Source of the DNA: Bacteroidota bacterium
Lineage (GTDB): Bacteria > Bacteroidota > Bacteroidia > AKYH767-A > OLB10
DNA length: 64,000 bases
Assembly: GCA_016717325.1 (NCBI GenBank)
Contig: JADKFV010000003.1
Coordinates: forward strand, 310,001 to 374,000
Direction of reading: 5' to 3'
Shown: one piece after another, positions 1 through 8,759 of the stretch
How the letters are laid out: each line of letters opens with the position of its first letter
Numbering within the stretch: the stretch's first letter is position 1
The notes under the pieces: generated by a model
The model's input: the letters and a program-made list of their open reading frames with translations, nothing else
Told to the model about the DNA's origin: nothing
The model's database searches: none
Program-made: the position numbers and the translations under genes

Positions 1-2396
1 GGGCTGCCTGTGGTGGCTTCTATTGCTATGCCTGTACCGGCATAGTCGTATCGCTGTATGTCTTCAAATTTACAATTATTAATTATAGAAGAAGAATTAT
101 ATAAGTAGATACCGCAATTCATATTTTTAAATATGTTAACTTTTGAAGAAATTGATTCATCCTCCTCACCAATTTTGTAATTACACACATTTTTAAATTT
201 TATACCACATAAAGGCATCAGTCCTTGATATGGCGGTATTAACGTTAGCAATGCTCCGTTGGTTAAATTATTACTTTCAAATACAGTACTCGAAACAGAG
301 AAAGGCAGTGGAGGGCCATAACATACGTTCTCCACAAAAATTGAAATATAATTTCCATTAAAGATTGCACCAGCACCGGTTGTTATAGTCCCTTTGGATG
401 TATAAACAGAAAATTGTGATTCTTCAATGAGCGCATGGTTGATGTCAATACTTGCAAAATCACCCAACTCAATACCTCGCCACATATAATCGTGGTTGCA
501 AGTGTGCAAATGGCTATAACCTGTAATTACAAATTGTTGTTGTTGGTTTACTATCACTTTTACATCGGGTGCAAATACTACATCTATATGATCAAAACCT
601 ATAGGAACATCCACTGTAAAATCATTGTTTATATATATTACAACTCCTGGCAATGTTTGAATCATGGGGATAACACCGCTTTGAATTGTAATGCCCGAAG
701 GTGGATTGGCAATAACTTGCGATGCTGTAAGACCACTCAGGTCAATGTCTCCATCGCAACATGGGTATACATAAAATGTTGCACTGGTGCTACACCCATC
801 GGCATTGGTGGCTGTATAAGTTACCCAACCACCAGTAGGATAAAAATTGAAATAATCTGTATGGGTGCTGCCAGTAGTATTTAAGGAGGTTAAATAAGTG
901 TAAGTCAAAGTGGGGTCATAATTATCTACATAAATAAGCGGGTCGAATTTGCACAAGTTGTGGCTTCCATTTATTACCAAAGGTGCTGGTGCAGTAGATG
1001 TTTTTACTATATATTGGAAATGACGATCACATCCAAAAGCATCAGTAACTGTAACCGTATACGTGCCTCCAATCAAATTGAAAATATCTTGTGTAACAGC
1101 ACCATTCGACCATAAAAAAGTGTACGGACCATTTAGACCATTTACTGTTAGGTCTATACTACCAAAGAATGGTTGGCAATTTTCGGTTATTGATGCAGTC
1201 ACATCCAAATGTTTCGTAATAACAACATCATCAACAGTGTAACCAGACCAGTTAAAATATTGCGATCCTTGTGCTGGTGCACATTGTCCATTGCCTAACC
1301 CATTATAAGTGAGGTTACCATTAAGGCCGAAATTGCCAATCGTTACAAATTGCTCACCACCAAGGGCATTGAATACTCCTTTTATTTCTGTCCATCCATT
1401 TGCGTTTGTAACTACAAAGCCTAATTGACTGACGGCACTTATCGATGCAGTTGCGTCAAGTATGTGGTCGTTTGGCCATGCCAAATATGTAGGGGGTGCA
1501 CTTGAAATTAGTATACCTATATTACTTGCAAAAATCATCCAATCTCCTAAGGAAACCCAAAAAGAAACATCATATAACCCACCAGCTAAAGGAGCACTTA
1601 AAACTTGTTGTATATATTCACGACCTGTTCCAGTTGATGTATTTGGGCCAAAATCAGTTAATAAATGTGTACAAGCAGGTATCAGTGCACTTGTTGAATG
1701 GTCTAGCTCGCAATAAAAAATATTGCCTGGTAAATCGTTTATGCTTATCGGATTTCCATTTGGTAATGTACAATTTGTTGTCAATAGTAAATCTGGAGTG
1801 CAAATATTATTTGTTCTATACCAACAAGAAGATGCTTCGTACATCCATTGTCCATTCGAAAAATTATAGAAGCTACCTAAGCCCCCCGCGTAAGCAGGGC
1901 AAAAATCAATATGATCGAACTTGCCATTGCTCACATAATTTTCGCAACTCATATTTGCAATAGAGCACACTGGGCCAACAATAACATATTTGCCTGTTGA
2001 ATAAACATTGCCGATTGAATCCGATGCGCTTAAAGTAATATAAAATGGTTTAGCATCGTAATAAATAAATTTCATTATTTGTGTTTGCCCCACTATGGTA
2101 TCGTTGCACAGAACGGGGTTAAATGCCGTGTCTAAATTGACAGGGAAATAACACATTTTGCCATCGTTCCAAACAAAGGATGTTTGTTGTGTAAATCCAA
2201 TTGAAGTATTCTGCACAAATACAGTATCACCTATGTTAATTGGTGCAGTATTTAAAACAGTAAAATTCAACAGTAGATTATTTTGGCCTTGCAAGTTGAG
2301 AAAGAAGAAAGTGCATAAAATAAAAACGCTAAATTTTATTTGAAGAAATTTAGCATTTCGAGTTTTTTTTACGGAAAACGAGTTTTTAGCTTTCAT
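1..2396 (-). CDS. Large secreted PKD/SprB/beta-helix surface protein (3' end outside window)
   Basis: The frame is open from an ATG at 2396 down to base 1 (798 codons) and continues past the edge. A hydrophobic signal segment (FSVFILCTFFLNLQG) follows a basic N-terminus. Next come a PKD-like region (around 2300-2000), a jelly-roll-like region typical of Bacteroidota surface proteins (about 1950-1200, with GEQFVTIGNF near 1350), and an SprB-type module (IDLTVNG near 1150, GGTYTVTVTDAFGC near 1060-1030). The last part shows short beta-helix-like rungs such as IINNCKFEDI near 80. The family points to an exported, probably T9SS-anchored protein, but the sorting domain is not in view. The ligand is unknown. 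Confidence 0.85.
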   Translation of the reverse strand, partial: MKAKNSFSVKKTRNAKFLQIKFSVFILCTFFFLNLQGQNNLLLNFTVLNTAPINIGDTVFVQNTSIGFTQQTSFVWNDGKMCYFPVNLDTAFNPVLCNDTIVGQTQIMKFIYYDAKPFYITLSASDSIGNVYSTGKYVIVGPVCSIANMSCENYVSNGKFDHIDFCPAYAGGLGSFYNFSNGQWMYEASSCWYRTNNICTPDLLLTTNCTLPNGNPISINDLPGNIFYCELDHSTSALIPACTHLLTDFGPNTSTGTGREYIQQVLSAPLAGGLYDVSFWVSLGDWMIFASNIGILISSAPPTYLAWPNDHILDATASISAVSQLGFVVTNANGWTEIKGVFNALGGEQFVTIGNFGLNGNLTYNGLGNGQCAPAQGSQYFNWSGYTVDDVVITKHLDVTASITENCQPFFGSIDLTVNGLNGPYTFLWSNGAVTQDIFNLIGGTYTVTVTDAFGCDRHFQYIVKTSTAPAPLVINGSHNLCKFDPLIYVDNYDPTLTYTYLTSLNTTGSTHTDYFNFYPTGGWVTYTATNADGCSTSATFYVYPCCDGDIDLSGLTASQVIANPPSGITIQSGVIPMIQTLPGVVIYINNDFTVDVPIGFDHIDVVFAPDVKVIVNQQQQFVITGYSHLHTCNHDYMWRGIELGDFASIDINHALIEESQFSVYTSKGTITTGAGAIFNGNYISIFVENVCYGPPLPFSVSSTVFESNNLTNGALLTLIPPYQGLMPLCGIKFKNVCNYKIGEEDESISSKVNIFKNMNCGIYLYNSSSIINNCKFEDIQRYDYAGTGIAIEATTGS

Positions 2397-2667
2397 AATT
2401 TTTTGTTTTTAGATGATTAAAATAAATGACATAACAAACATAGCCTATTAATTTGATATGGCAAGAAAATTTAAAAAATAAACGGTTCACAATTTAATAC
2501 ACACATTTTCACATGAGTAAACAATTTGTGAGCCCAACAGCCCCATCAAAAGGAAAAATATTGCAAGAGTTATTTCGGCATGAAAGATACAATTGATCGT
2601 GAATGACAAATTGCAACAGTTAATTGAAAAAATTAAAACTTTGGTGGGCTTTTATTTTCAAAATGTT

Positions 2668-3678
2668 TTAGCGCGAAATTATTTTTTCTTCTTCGTTGGT
2701 ATGAGCGTATATTTTTTTTACACTGTGTAATATTTCGATAATGTGATCGTAGCTGGGTGTAGTTACCAACTCCATGCGGATGTTTTTGAAATTGTCGAGG
2801 CCTTTAAAATAATTGGCATAGTGCCTGCGCATTTCAAAAATGCCTACAACAGGGCCTTTCCATCGTAACGAAAAATCGAGGTGTTGTATACAAGTATTTA
2901 CACGCTCGTCAATTGTAGGCGGAGCAAGCACATTTCCTGTGGCTATGTAATGTTTAATCTGATTGAATATCCATGGGTTGCCAATAGATGCACGGCCAAT
3001 CATGATACCATCAACACCATATTTTTCTTTCCACAGTTTTGCTTTTTGTGGTGAGTCGATGTCGCCATTGCCAAATATCGGTATGTGTATACGTGGGTTT
3101 TGTTTTACGGCTGCTATAAGCGACCAATCAGCTTCGCCCTTGTACATTTGCGCGCGTGTGCGGCCATGTATGCTAAGTGCAGCAATGCCAATATCCTGCA
3201 ACCGTTCGGCAACGTCTTCAATATTTTTTGTGCTTTCGTCCCATCCCAATCGTGTTTTTACTGTTACCGGTCGTGTGGCTATATCTACTATGGCTTTTGT
3301 CATTTCTACCATCAGCGGCACATTTTGTAACAGCGCTGCACCGGCACCACGGCATGCCACGGCTTTTACTGGGCAGCCATAATTAATATCGATAAGGTCG
3401 GGCTTGGCGGCATCGGCAATGCGTCCTGCTTCGCGCATGGAATCGATATCGCTGCCAAAAAGTTGTATGCCTATGGGGCGTTCGTATTCAAAAATATCGA
3501 GCTTGTGCACACTCTTGGCAGCATCGCGAATAAGCCCTTCTGAGGAAATAAATTCTGTGTACATAAGGTCGGCACCTCCTGCTTTACACACAGCACGAAA
3601 TGGCGGATCGCTTACATCTTCCATGGGTGCTAGCAGCAGTGGAAAATCGGGCAGGATTATGTTTCCAATTTTTGTCAT
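2668..3678 (-). CDS. dusB: tRNA-dihydrouridine synthase B
   Basis: Complete 336-residue Dus-family flavoenzyme that reduces uridines in the tRNA D-loop using FMN and NADPH. The N-terminal LLLAPMEDVSDPPFRAVC signature is at about residues 14-31. The INYGCPVKAVACRGAGAALL segment holds the GCP catalytic cysteine (C102). The phosphate-binding IPIFGNGDI and GIMIGRASIGNPWIF motifs lie further on in a TIM barrel. Length and motif order are normal for DusB. It is transcribed away from the CPBP protease gene that starts about 100 bases away. Assignment to DusB rather than another Dus subgroup rests on overall similarity. Confidence 0.93.
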   Translation of the reverse strand: MTKIGNIILPDFPLLLAPMEDVSDPPFRAVCKAGGADLMYTEFISSEGLIRDAAKSVHKLDIFEYERPIGIQLFGSDIDSMREAGRIADAAKPDLIDINYGCPVKAVACRGAGAALLQNVPLMVEMTKAIVDIATRPVTVKTRLGWDESTKNIEDVAERLQDIGIAALSIHGRTRAQMYKGEADWSLIAAVKQNPRIHIPIFGNGDIDSPQKAKLWKEKYGVDGIMIGRASIGNPWIFNQIKHYIATGNVLAPPTIDERVNTCIQHLDFSLRWKGPVVGIFEMRRHYANYFKGLDNFKNIRMELVTTPSYDHIIEILHSVKKIYAHTNEEEKIISR

Positions 3679-3753
3679 TTATAATTATTGAATGGTGTGG
3701 CTTATGTTACAAAACGTTATGCAACATTTAACGCACACCACAGATGCATTTTT

Positions 3754-3761
3754 TATATTTG
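3754..3761 (+). promoter_or_regulatory. Candidate Bacteroidota -7 promoter box
   Basis: TATATTTG matches the TAnnTTTG consensus of the Bacteroidota primary sigma factor. It lies 17 bases before the ATG of the CPBP protease gene. No clear TTTG -33 element is seen at the expected spacing, so this is a weak call. Confidence 0.35.
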
Positions 3762-3778
3762 TGCAAAATTAAAAAAAT

Positions 3779-4756
3779 ATGTTTAAAGCCGGACGATTGC
3801 AACCATTACCTGTAAGTTTCAAATTACTGATGTTGTGTACCATGTTTTTTACTTTTATGGTTGCAGGACTTTTTGTTGTAGGTGTATTGAGTTATTTGTT
3901 TTTTGGTGTGAATACTTTTACCAATGCAGGTTCGCTTGAAAATGTATCGACACCCGAAGGAATGATGATGTCGAAAATGGCACAGTTATTCTTATCGGTG
4001 TTCTCGTTTATTATTACTTCTTTAGTTGCTGCATGGATGTTTAGCGAGCACCCAATGCGCTTTTTACGGGCCACCAAAAAGCCTTCGCTTTCGCTCATTC
4101 TCATTACATTATTATTGATGATATGTTCTACACCTTGGATAAATTATACTGCCGAATTGAATGGTATGATGCATTTGCCACAAAGCCTTCACTTCCTCGA
4201 AGAGATGATGCGCTTGGCCGAAGATAAGGCCGCAGTATTAACCGAAGCATATTTGAAAATGGACAATTTGTGGTCGCTGATTTTTAATATAATATTGATT
4301 GCGCTTATACCGGCAGTGGGCGAGGAGTTGCTTTTTCGTGGAGCTATACAACAAACACTCAATGGAGTATTTGCACGAAAAATTTATAGCATTCTTATTA
4401 CTGCATTTTTATTTAGTGCCATACATTTTCAGTTTTATGGTTTTATTCCACGGTTTTTGCTGGGTGTAATTCTTGGTTTGTTGGTAGAGTGGAGTGGTAC
4501 TTTGTGGCTATCGGTAATTGCGCATTTTATTAATAATGGTGCGGCAGTTTTGTTTTCGTATGTTACATCAAGAAGCATTGATACATCAACCAATCAGGAT
4601 AATATAGGCACGTTGCCCGGACAAGGATGGCTTACAATATTGAGTGTTATAATTACAGCAGGCTGCTTGTATTTTGTTTTTATGTATCGTACCAAGGGCA
4701 GAACAATAAGTCATCACAGTGATTTTATGGCCAATACTTTTCACGAAGGATTGTGA
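3779..4756 (+). CDS. CPBP family intramembrane glutamic metalloprotease
   Basis: A 325-residue membrane protein with about eight hydrophobic segments. It carries the three CPBP/Rce1-like motifs: EELLFR at residues 182-187, SAIH at 213-216 and HFINN at 249-253. These supply the glutamates and histidines of the membrane-embedded active site. The family cleaves or processes membrane-associated peptides; the bacterial substrate cannot be told from sequence. It is divergent from dusB, with which it shares a short intergenic region. The start follows a TAnnTTTG-like box by 17 bases, and no in-frame alternative upstream looks better. Confidence 0.9.
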   Translation: MFKAGRLQPLPVSFKLLMLCTMFFTFMVAGLFVVGVLSYLFFGVNTFTNAGSLENVSTPEGMMMSKMAQLFLSVFSFIITSLVAAWMFSEHPMRFLRATKKPSLSLILITLLLMICSTPWINYTAELNGMMHLPQSLHFLEEMMRLAEDKAAVLTEAYLKMDNLWSLIFNIILIALIPAVGEELLFRGAIQQTLNGVFARKIYSILITAFLFSAIHFQFYGFIPRFLLGVILGLLVEWSGTLWLSVIAHFINNGAAVLFSYVTSRSIDTSTNQDNIGTLPGQGWLTILSVIITAGCLYFVFMYRTKGRTISHHSDFMANTFHEGL

Positions 4757-4770
4757 TGTTGTGTTTTAGA

Positions 4771-4893
4771 ATGCTGATTTTTATATTAGTGATGAATTAA
4801 TGTTGAACGCTGATTTTAATATTGGTGATGATTTTTTTTGAAATCAATTTTTTTAAACGCTGATTTTAATAATAGCGATGAATTAATGTTGAA
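4771..4893 (+). repeat. Three degenerate copies of a ~35-base intergenic unit
   Basis: Copies begin near 4771, 4807 and 4857 and share the core gctgatttt-a-at-tagtgatgaat, with the first and third ending in gaattaatgttgaac. They lie between the CPBP gene and the DUF4197 gene. No coding potential or hairpin is obvious. Confidence 0.45.
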
Positions 4894-4987
4894 CTATCAT
4901 TTTTTTCATTCACTCATATTTCATTACTTGCAACTTGTATGGCAATATGTTTGCCTTTAAGTTTAAACAAAACAAAAACACATCACT

Positions 4988-5347
4988 ATGATAAAGAGAA
5001 TAATTGTATTGCTCATGTTGGTTGCTCCGGTAACTATGCAGGCACAAAAAATTAAGGACATTCTTAACTCAGCAAACAATGCACTTGGCGGTGGTTTGTC
5101 GAATGACGAAATTGTAAAAGGGCTTAAAGAAGCGCTATCGATAGGGAGTAAAAACTCTGCCGACAAGGCATCGAAACAGGATGGATTTTATAGAAATACA
5201 CTGATAAAAATATTGATGCCACCCGAGGCAAAACAAATGGATGCTACCCTGCGTAAGATAGTTGCCGGCAAACAAGTAGATCAATTTGTAATGCAACTAA
5301 ACCGTGCAGCTGAAGATGCAGCAAAAAAAGCGGGACCTATTTTTTAG
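4988..5347 (+). CDS. DUF4197 family protein, N-terminal part (frameshifted)
   Basis: The first 119 residues of a DUF4197 protein. A signal peptide (MIKRIIVLLMLVAPVTMQAQ) is followed by the family's amphipathic helical region, including IKDILNSANNALGGGLSNDE and IKILMPPEAK. The frame ends in TAG inside a run of six T at 5340-5345. One more T would continue it as PIFLDAIMKMKLQDG into the next entry, giving a normal protein of about 238 residues. The function of this periplasmic family is not known. The break looks like a homopolymer error rather than old decay, because both halves are well conserved. Confidence 0.85.
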   Translation: MIKRIIVLLMLVAPVTMQAQKIKDILNSANNALGGGLSNDEIVKGLKEALSIGSKNSADKASKQDGFYRNTLIKILMPPEAKQMDATLRKIVAGKQVDQFVMQLNRAAEDAAKKAGPIF

Positions 5348-5355
5348 ATGCTATT

Positions 5356-5703
5356 ATGAAAATGAAATTGCAAGACGGCCTAACCATATTGCAGGGTGGT
5401 GACGATGCAGCCACAAGATTTTTGAATCAAAATACCAATACGCAATTGCTTGCAGCATTTGCACCGGTAATAAAATCATCGCTCGATAAAGTGCAGATTA
5501 CAAAATACTGGACACCCCTTACCAGTAAGTACAATAAACTGCCTATGGTAAAAAAGATAAACCCCGATTTAACAAAATATGTAACCGGTAAAGCAATAGA
5601 AGGATTGTTTAAACTGGTTGCACAGGAAGAAGCCAAAATTCGCAAAGATCCTGCGGCACAGGTAACCGATTTATTGAAGAATGTTTTTGGTAAAAAAGGG
5701 TAA
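5356..5703 (+). CDS. DUF4197 family protein, C-terminal part
   Basis: The continuation of the preceding entry in the -1 frame, with real coding from about 5346. It contains the family segment LQDGLTILQGGDDAATRFL and the conserved TNTQLLAAFAPVIKSSLDKV region, and ends in a short lysine-rich tail. It has no signal or plausible start of its own. The codon at 5356 is an internal methionine, so this is not a separate gene. Confidence 0.8.
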   Translation: MKMKLQDGLTILQGGDDAATRFLNQNTNTQLLAAFAPVIKSSLDKVQITKYWTPLTSKYNKLPMVKKINPDLTKYVTGKAIEGLFKLVAQEEAKIRKDPAAQVTDLLKNVFGKKG

Positions 5704-5720
5704 TTAGATTTCTTTATTCA

Positions 5721-6437
5721 TTATACGATTAATGCGTTTCCGGATAAATAGGGAACGCATTTTGTTTTATCAGCCTCGAGGCAAAACTTCACGTCCTCGT
5801 CAATATGCAAATCGGCAAGGCGTTTGCGGTGCGATGAGTCGTTTAAGAAAACATAAAAATTGTTTTGTGCGTTTTCGCAAAGTAATTTAGCGGCAATTGT
5901 TGAATCGCGATGATCGGAAAGATTGAAATTATTCTCCAGCTTTTTAGCAATGGCACCGGCAAGCAAAGTATCTTCGAGATTAAAAGAATTTTTCCAGCCC
6001 GAACAAAGACAAACAACATCGCGGTTTTCGTTTATCAGATAATCGCACAAAGCACTCAAATTTAAAAACGATCCTATTACAACTTTGTGTGCAACGCTTG
6101 CAACATTTATTGCCTGTGTACCATTTGTTGTGGTAAGTGCAATATTGGCACCCTTTATTTTTGGTTCCATATAGCTAAAAGGAGAATTTCCAATATCGAA
6201 ACCATCTACCATTTCGCCATGCCGTTCGGCACCTATAAGAAAACCTTTTTGTTTGTAAGCTAAACTTTCTTCCACCGTCTTCACCGGTACAATTTGGTTT
6301 GCCCCATATTCGAAAGCAATGCACATACTTGATGTGGCGCGCAGTACATCTATCACCACCACTATACTCTCACTCACATCGAACAGTGAAAATAAGGTGG
6401 GCGTAAAACAAACATCGATAAATGGTTTGCGATTCAT
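5721..6437 (-). CDS. comB: 2-phosphosulfolactate phosphatase (ComB family)
   Basis: 238 residues with the ComB signatures VVIDVLRATSSMCIAFEYGA near the N-terminus, GFLIGAERHGEMVDGFDIGN, and ALTTTNGTQAI. The archaeal enzyme dephosphorylates 2-phosphosulfolactate to sulfolactate in coenzyme M synthesis, using Mg2+. Many bacteria without coenzyme M carry the gene, and there its role is unsettled. No other coenzyme M gene is visible here. It is the last gene of a minus-strand run (glycosyltransferase, gcvT, comB) with gaps of 48 and 30 bases, which suggests co-transcription. Confidence 0.88.
   Translation of the reverse strand: MNRKPFIDVCFTPTLFSLFDVSESIVVVIDVLRATSSMCIAFEYGANQIVPVKTVEESLAYKQKGFLIGAERHGEMVDGFDIGNSPFSYMEPKIKGANIALTTTNGTQAINVASVAHKVVIGSFLNLSALCDYLINENRDVVCLCSGWKNSFNLEDTLLAGAIAKKLENNFNLSDHRDSTIAAKLLCENAQNNFYVFLNDSSHRKRLADLHIDEDVKFCLEADKTKCVPYLSGNALIV
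5731..5768 (+). terminator. Possible terminator of the DUF4197 gene
   Basis: The stem aatgcgtt (5731-5738) pairs with aacgcatt (5754-5761) and is followed by a T-rich tract (ttttgtttt). It overlaps the 3' coding end of comB on the other strand, so it could serve the convergent pair. Confidence 0.4.
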
Positions 6438-6467
6438 AGGGATTTAGAAATAAGAGAGGGACTAAAA

Positions 6468-7550
6468 CTATTTAACCAGGAAAGGAACTTTTACAACTGC
6501 GGCTTTAAGATTTTTGTCGCGCACAGAAATAAAAATTTCGGAACCGATAGCAGCATATTCTTTTTTTACATAACCCATAGCTATGGCCTTTTGTAATGAT
6601 GGCGATTGTGTGCCCGAAGTAACACGACCTATTATTTCGCCTTCAGCATTTTTTATTTCATAGTCGTGACGTGGAATTCCGCGGTCAATCATTTCTATGC
6701 CTACCAATTTGCGGGCAACACCCATTTCTTTTTGCTTCAAAAGATTTTCGCTGTTAGTAAAGGGTTTGGTGAATTTTGTAATCCATCCGAGGCCGGCTTC
6801 GATGGGCGATGTGGTATCGTCAATATCATTACCATAAAGACAAAATCCCATTTCCAAACGCAACGTATCGCGACAACCCAATCCGGCAGGTTTAATATCG
6901 AATTCTTTTCCGGCTTCCATTATTGCATGCCAAAATTTTTCGGCATATTGATTTTCGAAGTACACCTCGAAACCACCGGCACCGGTGTATCCGGTACATG
7001 ACAACAAAATGTTTTGCTCACCAGCAAACGCACCTTTTTTAAAGCTATAATAAGGTATTTCGCTCAGGGTTATGTCGGTAAGTTTTTGCAATGTGGCCAT
7101 GGCATTAGGACCCTGCACGGCAAGCAATGATGTTTTGTCCGAAATGTTGTGCATTTCAACATCCCACTTGTCTTTACTTTTTATCCAGTTCCAATCCTTG
7201 TCTATATTTGATGCATTAACTACAAGCATATACGATTGCTCATCGATGCGGTACACAAGCAAATCGTCCACAATGCCACCGGTATCATTTGGCAAGCATG
7301 AATACTGCACTTTACCATCGGCAAGTTTCGATGCATCGTTCGAAGTAACAGCTTGTATCAGTGTGAGTGCATTGGGGCCTTTCAAAATAAATTCGCCCAT
7401 ATGCGACACATCGAACATGCCAACACTATTGCGTACAGCAAAGTGTTCTACTGTTATTCCTTCGTATTGTACTGGCATATTATAGCCTGCAAATTCAACC
7501 ATTTTGCCACCAATGGCAGCGTGCAATCCGGATAGTGCGGTATTCTTCAT
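6468..7550 (-). CDS. gcvT: Glycine cleavage system T protein (aminomethyltransferase)
   Basis: Complete 360-residue GcvT. It transfers the aminomethyl group from the lipoylated H protein to tetrahydrofolate, releasing ammonia. Visible signatures are EFAGYNMPVQYEGI, SVGMFDVSHMGEF, QYSCLPNDTGGIVDDLLVYR, the SCTGYTGAGGFEVYF segment, and the folate-site LGCRDTLRLEMGFCLYGNDI. The C-terminal barrel has GRVTSGTQSPSLQKAIAMGYV. Length is normal. gcvH and gcvP are not in the window. It lies between the glycosyltransferase and comB on the same strand with short gaps. Confidence 0.95.
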   Translation of the reverse strand: MKNTALSGLHAAIGGKMVEFAGYNMPVQYEGITVEHFAVRNSVGMFDVSHMGEFILKGPNALTLIQAVTSNDASKLADGKVQYSCLPNDTGGIVDDLLVYRIDEQSYMLVVNASNIDKDWNWIKSKDKWDVEMHNISDKTSLLAVQGPNAMATLQKLTDITLSEIPYYSFKKGAFAGEQNILLSCTGYTGAGGFEVYFENQYAEKFWHAIMEAGKEFDIKPAGLGCRDTLRLEMGFCLYGNDIDDTTSPIEAGLGWITKFTKPFTNSENLLKQKEMGVARKLVGIEMIDRGIPRHDYEIKNAEGEIIGRVTSGTQSPSLQKAIAMGYVKKEYAAIGSEIFISVRDKNLKAAVVKVPFLVK

Positions 7551-7598
7551 TTTCTATTTTATAAGGTGCGCAAAGTAAAAATTATTTCTCAGTATTTA

Positions 7599-8687
7599 TC
7601 AACCGTTTAAAACATCGAGGTATGAATTTTCCCGGGCCACAATCGAAAATTTTTGCTCCACAGTGTGCCGTGCTGCAATCCCTGTTTTACTGCGAAGTGC
7701 AGCATCATCTATCAGTAACGAAAGTGCGGCAAACCACTCTTCGTTTGTGCTGCATAAGTATCCGTTTTCGCCCTGAATAATTATTTCGTTATTTACTCCC
7801 ACGGGTGACATCACTGTAGGAATTTGGAGCGCCATGTATTGTAAGCCTTTCAAAGCACACTTGCCTTTTGTCCATTCATCATCGGGCAAGGGCATTATGC
7901 CAATATCAAATTCATTAAGGTCATCTACTTCGGTGGCACTGTTCCATGCTTTACCTTTTATATTTAAATCATGGTGATAATATTTTTCATCGCCTATCAC
8001 ACTAAAATAAATGGCATCGGCATATTTTTCTTTCAATTGCAATAAAACAGGAATAGCCATTTCAAAATGCCGAATGGTTGTAATGCTTCCACTCCATCCT
8101 ATGCATATTTTTTTTGTGTAGGATTTATGTTTTCGCGGAGTATATTTTTCGGTATCGATAGTGGTAGGAATTATAACAATATGAGAATTATAACGGGCAG
8201 CAAAATTCTGGAGATAACTGTTTCCGGCAATCACCACATCGGCAAGGGCAATAATATCAGCTGTTTTGCCGGGGCGTTTTAGCCAGCCGAGTTTTTTATT
8301 TGCTGCCGATACATCGTGTTTCCAAATGGCATCGTCAAAATCGAAAATTATTTTTGCCCCCGATTTTTTAAACATCTGTTCGAAAAAAATACTGCCAGTC
8401 ATAAATGCTTCGCGCTGAATAAAAATAATATCATAACCGCCCGAAATCATCACATGCCATATACGCAGCAAAAAGCATTGCAAAAAAATTATGCTCTTGC
8501 GCAATAAACTTGTAGGATGATAAAATATCCTGTCGGTTTTTTCACTAATAATGTATTTCAATTTACACTCATAACCATTGCTTTGTAAAAAATCAAAATA
8601 CGATTCGAACCGAAATCGCTGGCTTGGCGATCGGTTTGGACGGTGTGCTGCTATGAATAGTATTCGTGCCATATTTGTAACGGGCAA
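7599..8687 (-). CDS. Glycosyltransferase (GT-B fold, group 1-like)
   Basis: 362 residues. The N-terminal half begins ILFIAAHRPNRSPSQRFRFE and contains FDFDDAIWK. The C-terminal Rossmann domain has ICIGWSGSITTI, then FDIGIMPLPDDEWTKGKCALK and PTVMSPVGVNNEII, a pattern seen in sugar-nucleotide-dependent glycosyltransferases of the GT4/GT1 type. The GKCALKxLQYMA segment and the following glycine-rich loop fit the nucleotide-sugar binding region. The true start is probably the ATG at 8672 (MARILFIAAHRP) rather than 8687. Acceptor and donor are unknown. It is divergent from the DUF4476 gene. Confidence 0.85.
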   Translation of the reverse strand: MPVTNMARILFIAAHRPNRSPSQRFRFESYFDFLQSNGYECKLKYIISEKTDRIFYHPTSLLRKSIIFLQCFLLRIWHVMISGGYDIIFIQREAFMTGSIFFEQMFKKSGAKIIFDFDDAIWKHDVSAANKKLGWLKRPGKTADIIALADVVIAGNSYLQNFAARYNSHIVIIPTTIDTEKYTPRKHKSYTKKICIGWSGSITTIRHFEMAIPVLLQLKEKYADAIYFSVIGDEKYYHHDLNIKGKAWNSATEVDDLNEFDIGIMPLPDDEWTKGKCALKGLQYMALQIPTVMSPVGVNNEIIIQGENGYLCSTNEEWFAALSLLIDDAALRSKTGIAARHTVEQKFSIVARENSYLDVLNG

Positions 8688-8759
8688 TATTAACTATCTC
8701 TATACATATTTGATAATTTGATGTCAAAATATTATTATTGCATCATAAATTATTTTAAT

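Noticed and set aside
5340..5345. Programmed ribosomal frameshifting to explain split genes
   Set aside because: Slip sites differ in base, length and direction from gene to gene and there is no consistent downstream structure; random indel error fits better.
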